Source: Eutrophocola salsuginis
GTDB taxonomy: Bacteria; Pseudomonadota; Gammaproteobacteria; Pseudomonadales; Pseudohongiellaceae
NCBI GenBank assembly: GCA_038147195.1
Contig: JAYQTB010000004.1
Span: forward strand, 2,294,001-2,358,000
Length of the DNA: 64,000 nucleotides
Direction: 5' to 3'
A model generated the notes under the pieces. The model made no database searches. It was not told the origin of the DNA and saw only the letters and a program-made list of their open reading frames with translations. The stretch's first letter is position 1. Every line of letters starts with the position of its first letter. The translations under genes were made by a program, and so were the position numbers. Shown piece after piece: positions 56,497-64,000 of the stretch.

Positions 56497-58206
56497 TCAG
56501 GTGCCCTTGGGCTTGTAGCTACGTTCAACCTGCTTGGTAATGAACCACTGCTGCAGGATGGAAAGGACGCTGTTGGCTGTGTAGTACAGTACCAGGCCGG
56601 CCGGGAACCAGAGGAAGAACACCATAAAGATAAGCGGCATGAACTTCATCATCTTGGCTTGCGCGGGATCTGCAGTCTGCATGGGCGTGATCATCTGCTG
56701 CACGAACATGGCGGCACCCATCAGGATTGGCAGTATAAAATACGGGTCCATTTGCGACAGGTCGTCGTACCAGAGAATGAACGAGGCCTGGCGCAACTCA
56801 ACGCTTTCATTGAGCACCCAGTAGATGCCAAGGAACACCGGCATCTGCAGGAGCAGCGGCAGACAGCCGCCGAACGGGTTGACCTGCTCTTTCTTCCACA
56901 ACTCCATTTGCGCCTGCATGAATTTTTGCTTGTCGTCACCGCACTGTTCCTTGAGCGTGTTGATCTTCGGTGCGAGCTTGCGCATCTTGGCCATGGATTT
57001 CAGGCTCTTTGCGGAAAGCGGGTACAGGATGATCTTGATGACAAGGGTGAGAAGCAGAATGGAAAAACCGTAATTGCCGATCGCATCGTTGATCTGGGTC
57101 AGCAGCCAGAAAATTGGTGAGGCAATGAAAAAGAACACCCCGTAATCGATGGTGAGCTGAAGATCGGGTGCAATCTCTTCCAGTCGGTACTGGTCCTTGG
57201 GACCAGCCCAGAATCCGGCTTCGAAGCTGCCGATTTCACCGGGAGCCACGACCAGCGACGGATTGACGAATGTCAGCAGGTATTCGCCGGCATTATTCCG
57301 GCGCAGAGTGAAATTATTCAGCATGGTGCTGTCGGGAATCCAGCTGCCCAGAAAGTAATGCTGCGAGAAAGCGATCCAGCCGCCGGTAGTTTCTAGGGCG
57401 TCAACACCATCGTCGAGGTCTTCGAATTCGTACTTGACGTAGGGATCATCAGGCGTGTTGATGGCGGCGCCTAGGAATGTGTTGAGGGTGAAACCACCTG
57501 ACGTACTTGGATCCTCCGAACCATCACGCTTGATCTGACCGTACATGTTGCCTTGCCAGGGCTGGCTACTGTTGTTTTCCACTAGGTACTGGACGCGAAT
57601 CAGGTAATCATCGGCGTTAAAGACAAAACGCTTGGTAATCACAACGCCGGCAGGGCTGGTAAACGCCAGGTCTACGGCTTGTTCGCCGGTATCCACGGTG
57701 TAAGTGGTGGAGGTGGATCCGTACAGCGGTCTTCCTGCCTCGCTGGCATCCGGACCGTTACGCCCGATCAATCCACTCTGTGCCACGTAGGTCATGCCGG
57801 TATCCTGGCGCAGCAGCCGGAAAGGTTCATCCGGCGCATCGAGGGATAGCGGAAAGTCTGGCAGTGAAATTTCAACTAGGTCACCGCCCAGCAGATCGAT
57901 GGTCACATGCTGCTTCGGCGTGGTAACGGTGATCAGCCGGCTGGTCGCGACCGGCACCGCTTCCACGAGGGGCACGCTTTCCGCGACTGCGGACGTTACT
58001 ACCGGGATGTCCGGCAGGTCATCACTGGCGGAGCTTGCGGTTTCTGCGGTTGGTGGGTCCGGGATCTGTTCGGTTATAGATAGCGGTGTGCTTTCACCGA
58101 CACCGTTATCAGGACCCGCTGCGGGATAATCCTCATTCCACTTCAGCAGCATCAGATAGCTGACGACTGCGAGCCCGACAAGAATCAGGTTCCTTTTAAT
58201 ATCCAT
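56497..58206 (-). CDS. yidC: Membrane protein insertase YidC
   Basis: 569 aa from ATG 58206. The longer frame (to 58284) is rejected: MDIKRNLILVGLAVVSYLML is the standard N-terminal start and the extension lies inside yidD. A periplasmic domain (about 60-340) is followed by the conserved membrane core (NYGFSILLLTLVIKIILYPL, CLPLLLQMPVFLGIYWVLNE, MVFFLWFPAGLVLYYTANSV). Inserts and folds inner-membrane proteins with or without SecYEG. Overlaps yidD by 11 bases. Confidence 0.96.
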   Translation of the reverse strand: MDIKRNLILVGLAVVSYLMLLKWNEDYPAAGPDNGVGESTPLSITEQIPDPPTAETASSASDDLPDIPVVTSAVAESVPLVEAVPVATSRLITVTTPKQHVTIDLLGGDLVEISLPDFPLSLDAPDEPFRLLRQDTGMTYVAQSGLIGRNGPDASEAGRPLYGSTSTTYTVDTGEQAVDLAFTSPAGVVITKRFVFNADDYLIRVQYLVENNSSQPWQGNMYGQIKRDGSEDPSTSGGFTLNTFLGAAINTPDDPYVKYEFEDLDDGVDALETTGGWIAFSQHYFLGSWIPDSTMLNNFTLRRNNAGEYLLTFVNPSLVVAPGEIGSFEAGFWAGPKDQYRLEEIAPDLQLTIDYGVFFFIASPIFWLLTQINDAIGNYGFSILLLTLVIKIILYPLSAKSLKSMAKMRKLAPKINTLKEQCGDDKQKFMQAQMELWKKEQVNPFGGCLPLLLQMPVFLGIYWVLNESVELRQASFILWYDDLSQMDPYFILPILMGAAMFVQQMITPMQTADPAQAKMMKFMPLIFMVFFLWFPAGLVLYYTANSVLSILQQWFITKQVERSYKPKGT

Positions 58207-58465
58207 GGGTGAGGTGATCCTTATCGTTGTGAATTGTCGTAGAGCCATCGCAACAGCAAGGCACCATGTCCACGCCGCCGGCATTCAAAGGGTGGCAGCG
58301 GCAGATGCGTTTGATCCCGAGCCAGGAACCTTTCATCGCACCATGAGTTTCAATGGCCTGCAGGCAGTAGGTGGAACAGGATGGATAGAAGCGACAATGC
58401 TGGCCCAGCAACGGACTGAGCAGTTTCTTGTAAGTGATAATGAACCAGGAAAGGATCTTGACCAT
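58196..58465 (-). CDS. yidD: Membrane protein insertion efficiency factor YidD
   Basis: 89 aa. Contains CRFYPSCSTYCLQAIETHG and ICRCHPLNAGGVDMVP, the diagnostic YidD text with its Cys residues. Sits between rnpA and yidC in the standard order, 14 bases after rnpA, and overlaps yidC. The C-terminus (STTIHNDKDHLTHGY) is His/Asp-rich. Confidence 0.94.
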   Translation of the reverse strand: MVKILSWFIITYKKLLSPLLGQHCRFYPSCSTYCLQAIETHGAMKGSWLGIKRICRCHPLNAGGVDMVPCCCDGSTTIHNDKDHLTHGY

Positions 58466-58479
58466 AACAGGGCGTGAAT

Positions 58480-58842
58480 TCAGGCTGAAGGCTTCTTCTT
58501 TTCAATCTCGTCCATTAAAGCATGGATATATGACTGGCAATCGCAGTTTTCAAGAAATTGCAGGTCTTTTCTGGCCAGTACTATCAGGTCTGCCGGACAC
58601 AGTACTGAGCGCCTGGTACGGAAAGCTTCCCTGATAATCCGCTTGACCTTGTTACGCTGTGTTGCCTTGGCGATATTTTTCTTGGCTACAATAATTCCCA
58701 GACGGGGACCTTCCTTGTCCGTCCAGCAGCCGAGAATCAGGAAATATTTATTGGAAACCCTGAAGTCGGGTTTTCCAAATACTTGCTCAAAGGCTTTGGA
58801 GTCCAGCAGGCGGCATGATTTGGGGAATCGCTGATCCACCAC
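58480..58842 (-). CDS. rnpA: Ribonuclease P protein component
   Basis: 120 aa starting at a GTG. The signature ATQRNKVKRIIREAFRTRR is present, where the basic residues bind the RNase P RNA. Processes the 5' end of tRNA precursors. 59 bases after rpmH; that gap contains small hairpins (for example GGTATTAAAAATACC at 58881-58895). Confidence 0.94.
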   Translation of the reverse strand: MVDQRFPKSCRLLDSKAFEQVFGKPDFRVSNKYFLILGCWTDKEGPRLGIIVAKKNIAKATQRNKVKRIIREAFRTRRSVLCPADLIVLARKDLQFLENCDCQSYIHALMDEIEKKKPSA

Positions 58843-58901
58843 GTGAATGTCCTCCTGCTAACCGGGACAGCCATGCCCGGGGTATTAAAAATACCGCGAG
58901 A

Positions 58902-59036
58902 TCAGGCGGACAGTCTGGAGCGGCCTTTCGCCCTTCTGTTGTTCAATACCTGGCGACCGCCCTTGGTGGCCATGCGGGCCCTGAACCCGTGAGTTCTTTT
59001 ACGCTTGATAACGCTAGGCTGAAATGTTCTCTTCAT
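58902..59036 (-). CDS. rpmH: 50S ribosomal protein L34
   Basis: 44 aa, read directly from the minus strand: MKRTFQPSVIKRKRTHGFRA, then RMATKGGRQVLNNRRAKGRS and RLSA, the full conserved L34 sequence. Start ATG at 59036 and stop TGA at 58902-58904. Divergent from dnaA across the origin region and first gene of rpmH-rnpA-yidD-yidC-mnmE. Confidence 0.97.
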   Translation of the reverse strand: MKRTFQPSVIKRKRTHGFRARMATKGGRQVLNNRRAKGRSRLSA

Positions 59037-59319
59037 AATTCTAACCAGTTCCTATCCCGATCCTACCGATTCCGATAAATACCAAACTTATTTCGTGTGT
59101 CAGCCCATAACCGGTGGTCGCTGTGATCATGCCGCGAAGTAGTTCAAAGCCGCGGGAAGTGCCGGTCTGAGCCCCAAAAAAGGGATGCGCATTCTAATGG
59201 GTTTCCCCTGATTATGCAATTTTGCAGGGCATGAAATTCAAGAGGTCACACCGGCCGTTTTTTGGCCTTTACGGGAGCCCGGCGCAACCTCAAAAAGGGT
59301 AAAAAGGGGGCGCTGAAGC

Positions 59320-59560
59320 TAGTATTTTTGGCCCGCAAAAGATAACCACGCCAAGCCCACAAGTTATCCACAAAATACACACAGCAGGAACAAAATTTAG
59401 CCATGGTTTTTACCAAAAATTTAGCTCGTAAATTACCAGGAAAATAGCCATAAATTATTGAATAATATAAATAAAAAATCTGAGGAAAAAAATGGAAAAA
59501 ACATGTTTTTGTGTGGATAACACCATGCCCAATGGGTAGAATTGATCCACAAATTACATC
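59320..59560. other. oriC: Probable chromosomal replication origin (oriC)
   Basis: Non-coding rpmH-dnaA gap (59037-59594). Two perfect DnaA boxes, TTATCCACA at 59364-59372 and its reverse complement TGTGGATAA at 59512-59520, plus TGATCCACA at 59543-59551 with one mismatch. Between the two perfect boxes is an AT-rich stretch (about 59450-59500) suited to unwinding. The left part of the gap (59037-59320) is GC-richer and likely holds the rpmH promoter; I see no gene in it. In Pseudomonas the origin is at the same place. Confidence 0.8.
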
Positions 59561-59594
59561 CGATAATTAAAATAAATCTGGAGACACTACCGCC

Positions 59595-61091
59595 GTGATT
59601 GTTGCCACCTGGCAGAAGTGCATTTACTGTCTTAAAAACGAACTACCTTCACAACAATTTAATACCTGGATCCGCCCGCTACGCTTTATCAACGGTAGCA
59701 ATACCCTGTACTTGCTTGCGCCCAACCGCTTCATCCTGGAGTGGGTGAAAGACCATTTCCAGCAGCGTATCGAACACATCGTTCGCGAAAACAGCGAGGG
59801 CTCGGCTCTCCGTATCATCCTGGACATCGCCAGCCAGGATCGCCTCCCGGCGGACATCTCCCTGGACCAGGCCTTGAGTACCTCGGACCTGACCAATGCG
59901 CTCGAGCCTGAACTGTCGAGATCTGGGGCTGATAATGATTCCGCAGGTAGTTTCAGCCGGGGAGAATCCCCGGGCAGGACGATTTCGGTGAATTACGCCA
60001 ACGGCAAGGTTCGCGCCGAATCTCCAATGCGCAGTTCAGCCAGCAGGAACGGTGATAAGAAAAGCCGCTACAAGGGTGAACTGAACCGCAATTACACGTT
60101 CAAGAACTTCATAGAAGGCAAATCCAACCAGATCGCCAGAGCTGCCGCAGCCCAGGTGGCGGACAATCCCGGTGGTGCCTACAACCCGCTTTTTATATAC
60201 GGTGGCGTTGGCCTGGGTAAGACCCACCTGATGCATGCCATCGGTAATCACCTGCTCGAGCAGAATCCCAACGCCAATGTGGTATACCTGCATTCGCAGA
60301 CCTTCGTTGGCAGCATGGTATCTGCCCTGCAACTAAATGCGATCAACGAATTCAAGCGTTACTATCATTCCGTAGACGCCTTGCTCATCGATGACATTCA
60401 GTTCTTTGCCAACAAGGAGCGCTCACAGGAAGAGTTCTTTCATACCTTCAACGCCATCTTCGAAGGTGGTCGCCAGATCATCATGACCTGTGATAAATAC
60501 CATAGTGAAATCAATGGGTTAGAAGAGCGGCTCAAGTCCAGATTTGGCTGGGGCCTGTCGGTTGCCGTGGAGCCACCCGAGCTGGAAACCCGAGCGGCAA
60601 TCCTCATCAACAAGGCCAACCAGGAACAGGTTTTCCTGGGTAACGAGGAAGCCATGTTCATGGCGCAGAAGCTGCGCTCCAATGTTCGCGAACTGGAAGG
60701 CGCTCTGAAAAAGGTTGTTGCCCACACACGTTTTATGGGCTCGGAAATTACCGTGCCGCACATCAAGGAAGCCCTGAAAGATCTCCTGGCGATTCAGAAC
60801 AAGCTGATTAGCGTGGACAATATCCAGCGCATAGTCGCCGAGTATTACAAGATCAAGATGGCGGATATGATTTCAAAGCGCCGCAATCGTTCGGTTGCGA
60901 GGCCGAGGCAGATGGCCATGTGCCTGTCCAAGGAGCTGACCAATCACAGTTTGCCCGAGATCGGCAGCATGTATGGTGGTCGTGACCATACCACCGTACT
61001 GCATGCGTGTCGCACGATCAAAGATTTGCGCAAGTCATCCTCGGATATCAACGAGGATTACAAGAACCTGCTCCGCTCACTTTCCAGTTAA
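59595..61091 (+). CDS. dnaA: Replication initiator DnaA
   Basis: 498 aa starting at GTG with CTGGAGACA upstream. Domain I (WQKCIYCLKNELPSQQFNTW), a variable domain II (about 95-165), the AAA+ domain with Walker A YGGVGLGKTHLMHAIGNHL and Walker B DALLIDDIQFFANKERSQEE, and the domain IV helix-turn-helix (EIGSMYGGRDHTTVLHACRT). Opens oriC directly upstream and represses its own promoter. Confidence 0.97.
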   Translation: MIVATWQKCIYCLKNELPSQQFNTWIRPLRFINGSNTLYLLAPNRFILEWVKDHFQQRIEHIVRENSEGSALRIILDIASQDRLPADISLDQALSTSDLTNALEPELSRSGADNDSAGSFSRGESPGRTISVNYANGKVRAESPMRSSASRNGDKKSRYKGELNRNYTFKNFIEGKSNQIARAAAAQVADNPGGAYNPLFIYGGVGLGKTHLMHAIGNHLLEQNPNANVVYLHSQTFVGSMVSALQLNAINEFKRYYHSVDALLIDDIQFFANKERSQEEFFHTFNAIFEGGRQIIMTCDKYHSEINGLEERLKSRFGWGLSVAVEPPELETRAAILINKANQEQVFLGNEEAMFMAQKLRSNVRELEGALKKVVAHTRFMGSEITVPHIKEALKDLLAIQNKLISVDNIQRIVAEYYKIKMADMISKRRNRSVARPRQMAMCLSKELTNHSLPEIGSMYGGRDHTTVLHACRTIKDLRKSSSDINEDYKNLLRSLSS

Positions 61092-61122
61092 AAACTATTC
61101 TTAAACAGGATCACAAGAAGCC

Positions 61123-62229
61123 ATGCAATTCGAAATATCTCGCGAAGCTCTGATCAAGCCCCTGCAACTGGTCACTGGTGTGGTGGAACGTCGGCAGACT
61201 CTGCCGGTGCTGTCCAACGTGCTGCTGGCTCTCAAGCAGAAGACGCTATCACTGACAGGTACCGACCTGGAAGTGGAGCTGACAGGAAGCGTGGCGGTGG
61301 ATTCGGCTGCCAGTACTGGGGAAATCACGGTCCCTGCCCGCAAGCTGATGGATATCTGCAAGTCGTTGCCCGATAGCGCCAGCCTCAAATTCGAACTGGC
61401 CGACGACAAACTCAAGATCCAGTCGGGCCGCAGCCGCTTTTCCCTTTCCACCCTCCCGGCGACGGACTTCCCGAGTGTGGAAGAGTCCTCCGGCACCCTG
61501 TCTTTCAAGGCGGCCAAAACCGGCCTCAAGGGCATGCTGCAGAACACCAGTTTTGCCATGGCACAGCAGGATGTGCGCTATTATTTGAACGGCATGTTAA
61601 TCGAAGTCAGTGCTAACTATCTCCGCGTGGTAGCAACTGATGGCCATCGGCTGGCCATGCAAACCGAGAGCATGAAAACGGGCGTTTCCGAGACCACCGG
61701 CGTGATCATGCCCCGCAAGGGCGTTCTGGAGCTAAGCCGACTGATGTCAGACGGGGAGGAAGAGGATGTCAGCGTGGTGATTGGCACCAACCATATCCGT
61801 GCAACCATGGCCAACTTCACCTTCACGTCCAAGCTGGTCGATGGTAAGTTCCCGGACTATAACCGCGTCCTTCCAAAGGGCGGCGACAAGAATGTCATCG
61901 CCGGTCGGGAGCAGCTGCGTGACTCCCTAAACAGGACTGCCATTCTCTCCAACGAGAAATTTCGTGGAATTCGACTGATCCTGTCCGACGACGAACTAAA
62001 AATCATTGCCAATAATCCGGAGCAGGAAGAAGCAGAAGAAACCATTCCTGTGGAATACAAAGGAGATTCCCTGGAAATCGGGTTCAACGTCATGTACCTG
62101 GTGGATGTGCTCAATGTATTGGATTCCGACAATGTTCAGGTCATTGTCTCGGATCCGAACAGCAGCGCCCTGATCCAGTCCTCTGATGACAGCAGCGCCA
62201 TCTATGTCGTCATGCCCATGAGGTTGTAG
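61123..62229 (+). CDS. dnaN: DNA polymerase III sliding clamp (beta)
   Basis: 368 aa, usual length, three repeated clamp domains: start MQFEISREALIKPLQLVTGV, SQTL-like VVERRQTLPVLSNVLLALKQ, end SSDDSSAIYVVMPMRL. Tethers polymerase III to DNA. 31 bases after dnaA, probably cotranscribed. Confidence 0.97.
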   Translation: MQFEISREALIKPLQLVTGVVERRQTLPVLSNVLLALKQKTLSLTGTDLEVELTGSVAVDSAASTGEITVPARKLMDICKSLPDSASLKFELADDKLKIQSGRSRFSLSTLPATDFPSVEESSGTLSFKAAKTGLKGMLQNTSFAMAQQDVRYYLNGMLIEVSANYLRVVATDGHRLAMQTESMKTGVSETTGVIMPRKGVLELSRLMSDGEEEDVSVVIGTNHIRATMANFTFTSKLVDGKFPDYNRVLPKGGDKNVIAGREQLRDSLNRTAILSNEKFRGIRLILSDDELKIIANNPEQEEAEETIPVEYKGDSLEIGFNVMYLVDVLNVLDSDNVQVIVSDPNSSALIQSSDDSSAIYVVMPMRL

Positions 62230-62249
62230 CGCTGCCTGCAGGGTACAGA

Positions 62250-63332
62250 ATGCCCAGCATTCGCAAAATCCAGATCAGTACCTTTCGCAACCTGGACCAG
62301 GAACACCTGGAGCCAGCTGCTGTTACCCTGATTGCCGGGGAAAATGGTAGCGGCAAGTCCAGCATCCTGGAAGCCATCCATTTTCTGGGCCTTGGCCGGT
62401 CTTTTCGCAATACCCAGCAAACCCCCCTCATCCAGCATGGCAAACGTGCCTGTTCCGTTTACGGAGAGCTCGACAAAGGGCTCACCATAGGTGTCAGCCG
62501 CAGCCTGGATGAGCCGCCGCAAATACGCGTCCAGGGCGACCGTGCGGCCTCCCCGGCCGAATTGGCCAGGCATTTGCCCCTGCAACTGCTCAATGCGGAG
62601 GCCTTCCGCCTCCTGGAAGGCGGCCCCAAAACACGCCGCCAGTACATCGACTGGGGAGTGTTCCACGTGGAACATGGTTTCCATTACCACTGGCGGGACT
62701 TCAAGCGCTGCATGCAGAACCGCAACGCCTTGCTGAAACAAAAAGCCAGGCCAGCGGAGCTAGCTCCGTGGACGCAGGAGTTTATCCACCACGCCAGAGC
62801 CATTGACGCCCAGCGCCAGGCCTACCTGGAAGCCTTTATCCCGTACCTAGAAGATATGCTTGGCAAACTGATCAGCCTTGGGGACCTGCGATTTCGGTAT
62901 TACCGGGGCTGGAGCGAGGACGAGGATATAGAAGTGGCGCTGGCCAACAGCGAGGAGCGGGACCGCATGCTGGGCCACACGTTGTCGGGCCCGCAGCGGG
63001 CAGATCTGAAAATCCGCCTGGGCAAGCAGCCCGCCAGCGATATCCTGTCACGGGGACAGCAAAAGCTCCTGGTGAGCGCCATGAAGCTGGCCCAGGGGTC
63101 TTTTCTGGCGAAAGAGTCCAACCGGCAGTGTGTTTACCTGATCGATGACCTGCCAGCAGAACTGGACCGTGAAAACCGGGGAAAAGTCTGCCGGCTTTTA
63201 CAGGGCCTGGGCAGCCAGGTTTTCCTCACCGGTACGGACGCTGAGGAGCTGGTCAGGACCGTGGAGGCCAGCGGATTTACGGCAAAAGAATACAGGTTGT
63301 TTCACGTGAAACATGGTAGAATATCCAGTTAG
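62250..63332 (+). CDS. recF: Recombination protein RecF
   Basis: 360 aa. Walker A LIAGENGSGKSSILEAIHFL, ABC signature region SDILSRGQQKLLVSAMKLAQ, Walker B CVYLIDDLPAELDRENRGK. Loads RecA at gaps. Two parS palindromes are embedded in its coding sequence, at the codons for VFHVEHG and LFHVKHG, so the protein sequence there serves both purposes. 20 bases after dnaN. Confidence 0.96.
   Translation: MPSIRKIQISTFRNLDQEHLEPAAVTLIAGENGSGKSSILEAIHFLGLGRSFRNTQQTPLIQHGKRACSVYGELDKGLTIGVSRSLDEPPQIRVQGDRAASPAELARHLPLQLLNAEAFRLLEGGPKTRRQYIDWGVFHVEHGFHYHWRDFKRCMQNRNALLKQKARPAELAPWTQEFIHHARAIDAQRQAYLEAFIPYLEDMLGKLISLGDLRFRYYRGWSEDEDIEVALANSEERDRMLGHTLSGPQRADLKIRLGKQPASDILSRGQQKLLVSAMKLAQGSFLAKESNRQCVYLIDDLPAELDRENRGKVCRLLQGLGSQVFLTGTDAEELVRTVEASGFTAKEYRLFHVKHGRISS
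62659..62674. promoter_or_regulatory. parS: parS centromere site 1 (inside recF)
   Basis: TGTTCCACGTGGAACA, a perfect 16-bp palindrome that contains the Pseudomonas parS core GTTCCACGTGGAAC. ParB, encoded at 50-51 kb, would nucleate here about 3 kb from oriC. Confidence 0.9.
63298..63313. promoter_or_regulatory. parS: parS centromere site 2 (3' end of recF)
   Basis: TGTTTCACGTGAAACA, a perfect 16-bp palindrome matching the bacterial parS consensus TGTTNCACGTGAAACA. It is 639 bases from site 1 and lies in the last codons of recF. Confidence 0.9.
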
Positions 63333-63414
63333 AAAACGGCCGCAGCACAGCGCCACCAGACTTATAATTTATCCTTAAAAATCAAATAGTTATAAGGGTC
63401 GAGGAGAGCGTCAT

Positions 63415-64000
63415 ATGGCACAGAGTGGTACCTACGATTCATCGAGTATCAAGGTCCTGAAGGGACTGGATGCGGTCAGGAAAAGACCGGGCATGTATAT
63501 CGGGGATACCGATGACGGAACAGGTCTGCACCACATGGTTTTCGAGTTGGTCGACAACTCGATCGACGAGGCTCTGGCAGGGCACTGTGACCTGATCAAG
63601 GTCATCATCCACAGTGACGAAACCGTCAGTGTCGCCGACAACGGCCGCGGCATTCCCACCGAGATTCACGAAGAAGGCGTTTCCGCCGCCGAGGTCATCA
63701 TGACCGTCCTCCATGCCGGGGGAAAATTCGACGACAATAGCTACAAGGTCAGTGGTGGCCTGCACGGAGTAGGCGTGTCTGTCGTCAACGCCCTGTCTTC
63801 CTACCTGAAACTGACCATCTGGCGCGGCGGCAAGGTCCATGAACAAACCTATCACCACGGCGTACCCGAAGAGCCCCTCAAGGTCGTGGGTGATACGGAC
63901 AAGACCGGCACATTGTGTCATTTCAAGCCGTCCGTCGACACTTTTACCAACATCGAATTTGAATACGACATCCTGGCCAAAAAGCTGAAAGAGCTGGCGT
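63415..64000 (+). CDS. gyrB: DNA gyrase subunit B, 5' part
   Basis: The first 195 codons, open to the window edge; the rest lies outside. Start ATG at 63415 with GAGGAGAGCG upstream. IKVLKGLDAVRKRPGMYIGD, ELVDNSIDEALAGHCDLIKV, VADNGRGIPTEIHEEGVSAA and AGGKFDDNSYKVSGGLHGVG are GHKL ATPase motifs of GyrB. Introduces negative supercoils with GyrA. Completes the dnaA-dnaN-recF-gyrB order. Confidence 0.97.
   Translation, partial: MAQSGTYDSSSIKVLKGLDAVRKRPGMYIGDTDDGTGLHHMVFELVDNSIDEALAGHCDLIKVIIHSDETVSVADNGRGIPTEIHEEGVSAAEVIMTVLHAGGKFDDNSYKVSGGLHGVGVSVVNALSSYLKLTIWRGGKVHEQTYHHGVPEEPLKVVGDTDKTGTLCHFKPSVDTFTNIEFEYDILAKKLKELA

Noticed and set aside
58207..58284. 26-codon N-terminal extension of yidC
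   Set aside because: It is inside yidD, and the conserved YidC start is the ATG at 58206.

Overview
The window is the chromosomal replication-origin neighbourhood of a marine-type gammaproteobacterium, joined directly to a large flagellar gene region. The right part (about 39.5 to 64 kb) has the order glmS, glmU, atpCDGAHFEBI, parB, parA, rsmG, mnmG, mnmE, yidC, yidD, rnpA, rpmH on the minus strand, then dnaA, dnaN, recF, gyrB on the plus strand. This is the conserved origin layout of Pseudomonas-like gammaproteobacteria. The rpmH-dnaA gap carries DnaA boxes and an AT-rich stretch (oriC), and two 16-bp parS palindromes lie inside recF, so the origin and the ParABS partition system are all present. 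No species can be named from sequence alone.

The left part (1 to 39.5 kb) is visibly more AT-rich, most strongly from about 24 to 39.5 kb, and is almost wholly flagellar. Left to right it holds: three tandem flagellins and FlaG; a ClC-family/Sel1 pair; a motA-motB-motB stator operon on the minus strand; a small lipoprotein and two small Cys-containing proteins; a long minus-strand operon flgBCDEFGHIJKL-fliD; flgA-flgM-flgN on the plus strand; a minus-strand operon flgP-flgT-LysM protein-fliK-like-fhlB-like; a plus-strand flhA-flhF-like-flhG-fliA operon ending in two unrecognised genes; and a divergent pair made of an unknown coiled-coil membrane protein and a MltD-like lytic transglycosylase. 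The PomA-like stator protein, with FlgT and FlgP (outer rings of Vibrio-type motors), suggests a sodium-driven polar-type flagellum. The basal body, switch, most of the export apparatus and chemotaxis genes (fliE-R, flhB, che) are not in this window.

Promoter reading suggests a two-tier hierarchy. Sigma-54 type -24/-12 sites precede flgB and flhA. Sigma-28 (FliA) type sites precede flgM, the flgP operon and both genes of the divergent pair at 36.9 to 37.1 kb. fliA and its anti-sigma flgM are both encoded here.

Points that stand out: an FlhF-position protein in which the GTPase motifs are degenerate, beside an FlhG with an intact P-loop; very long FlgE (988 aa) and FlgK (983 aa); two MotB paralogues for one MotA; several single-base frameshifts in homopolymer tracts (flgN, parB, an ORF beside glmS, and possibly the 5' end of the coiled-coil gene), which may be assembly errors or real; and a glmS gene whose last codons change composition exactly where the AT-rich flagellar region begins.
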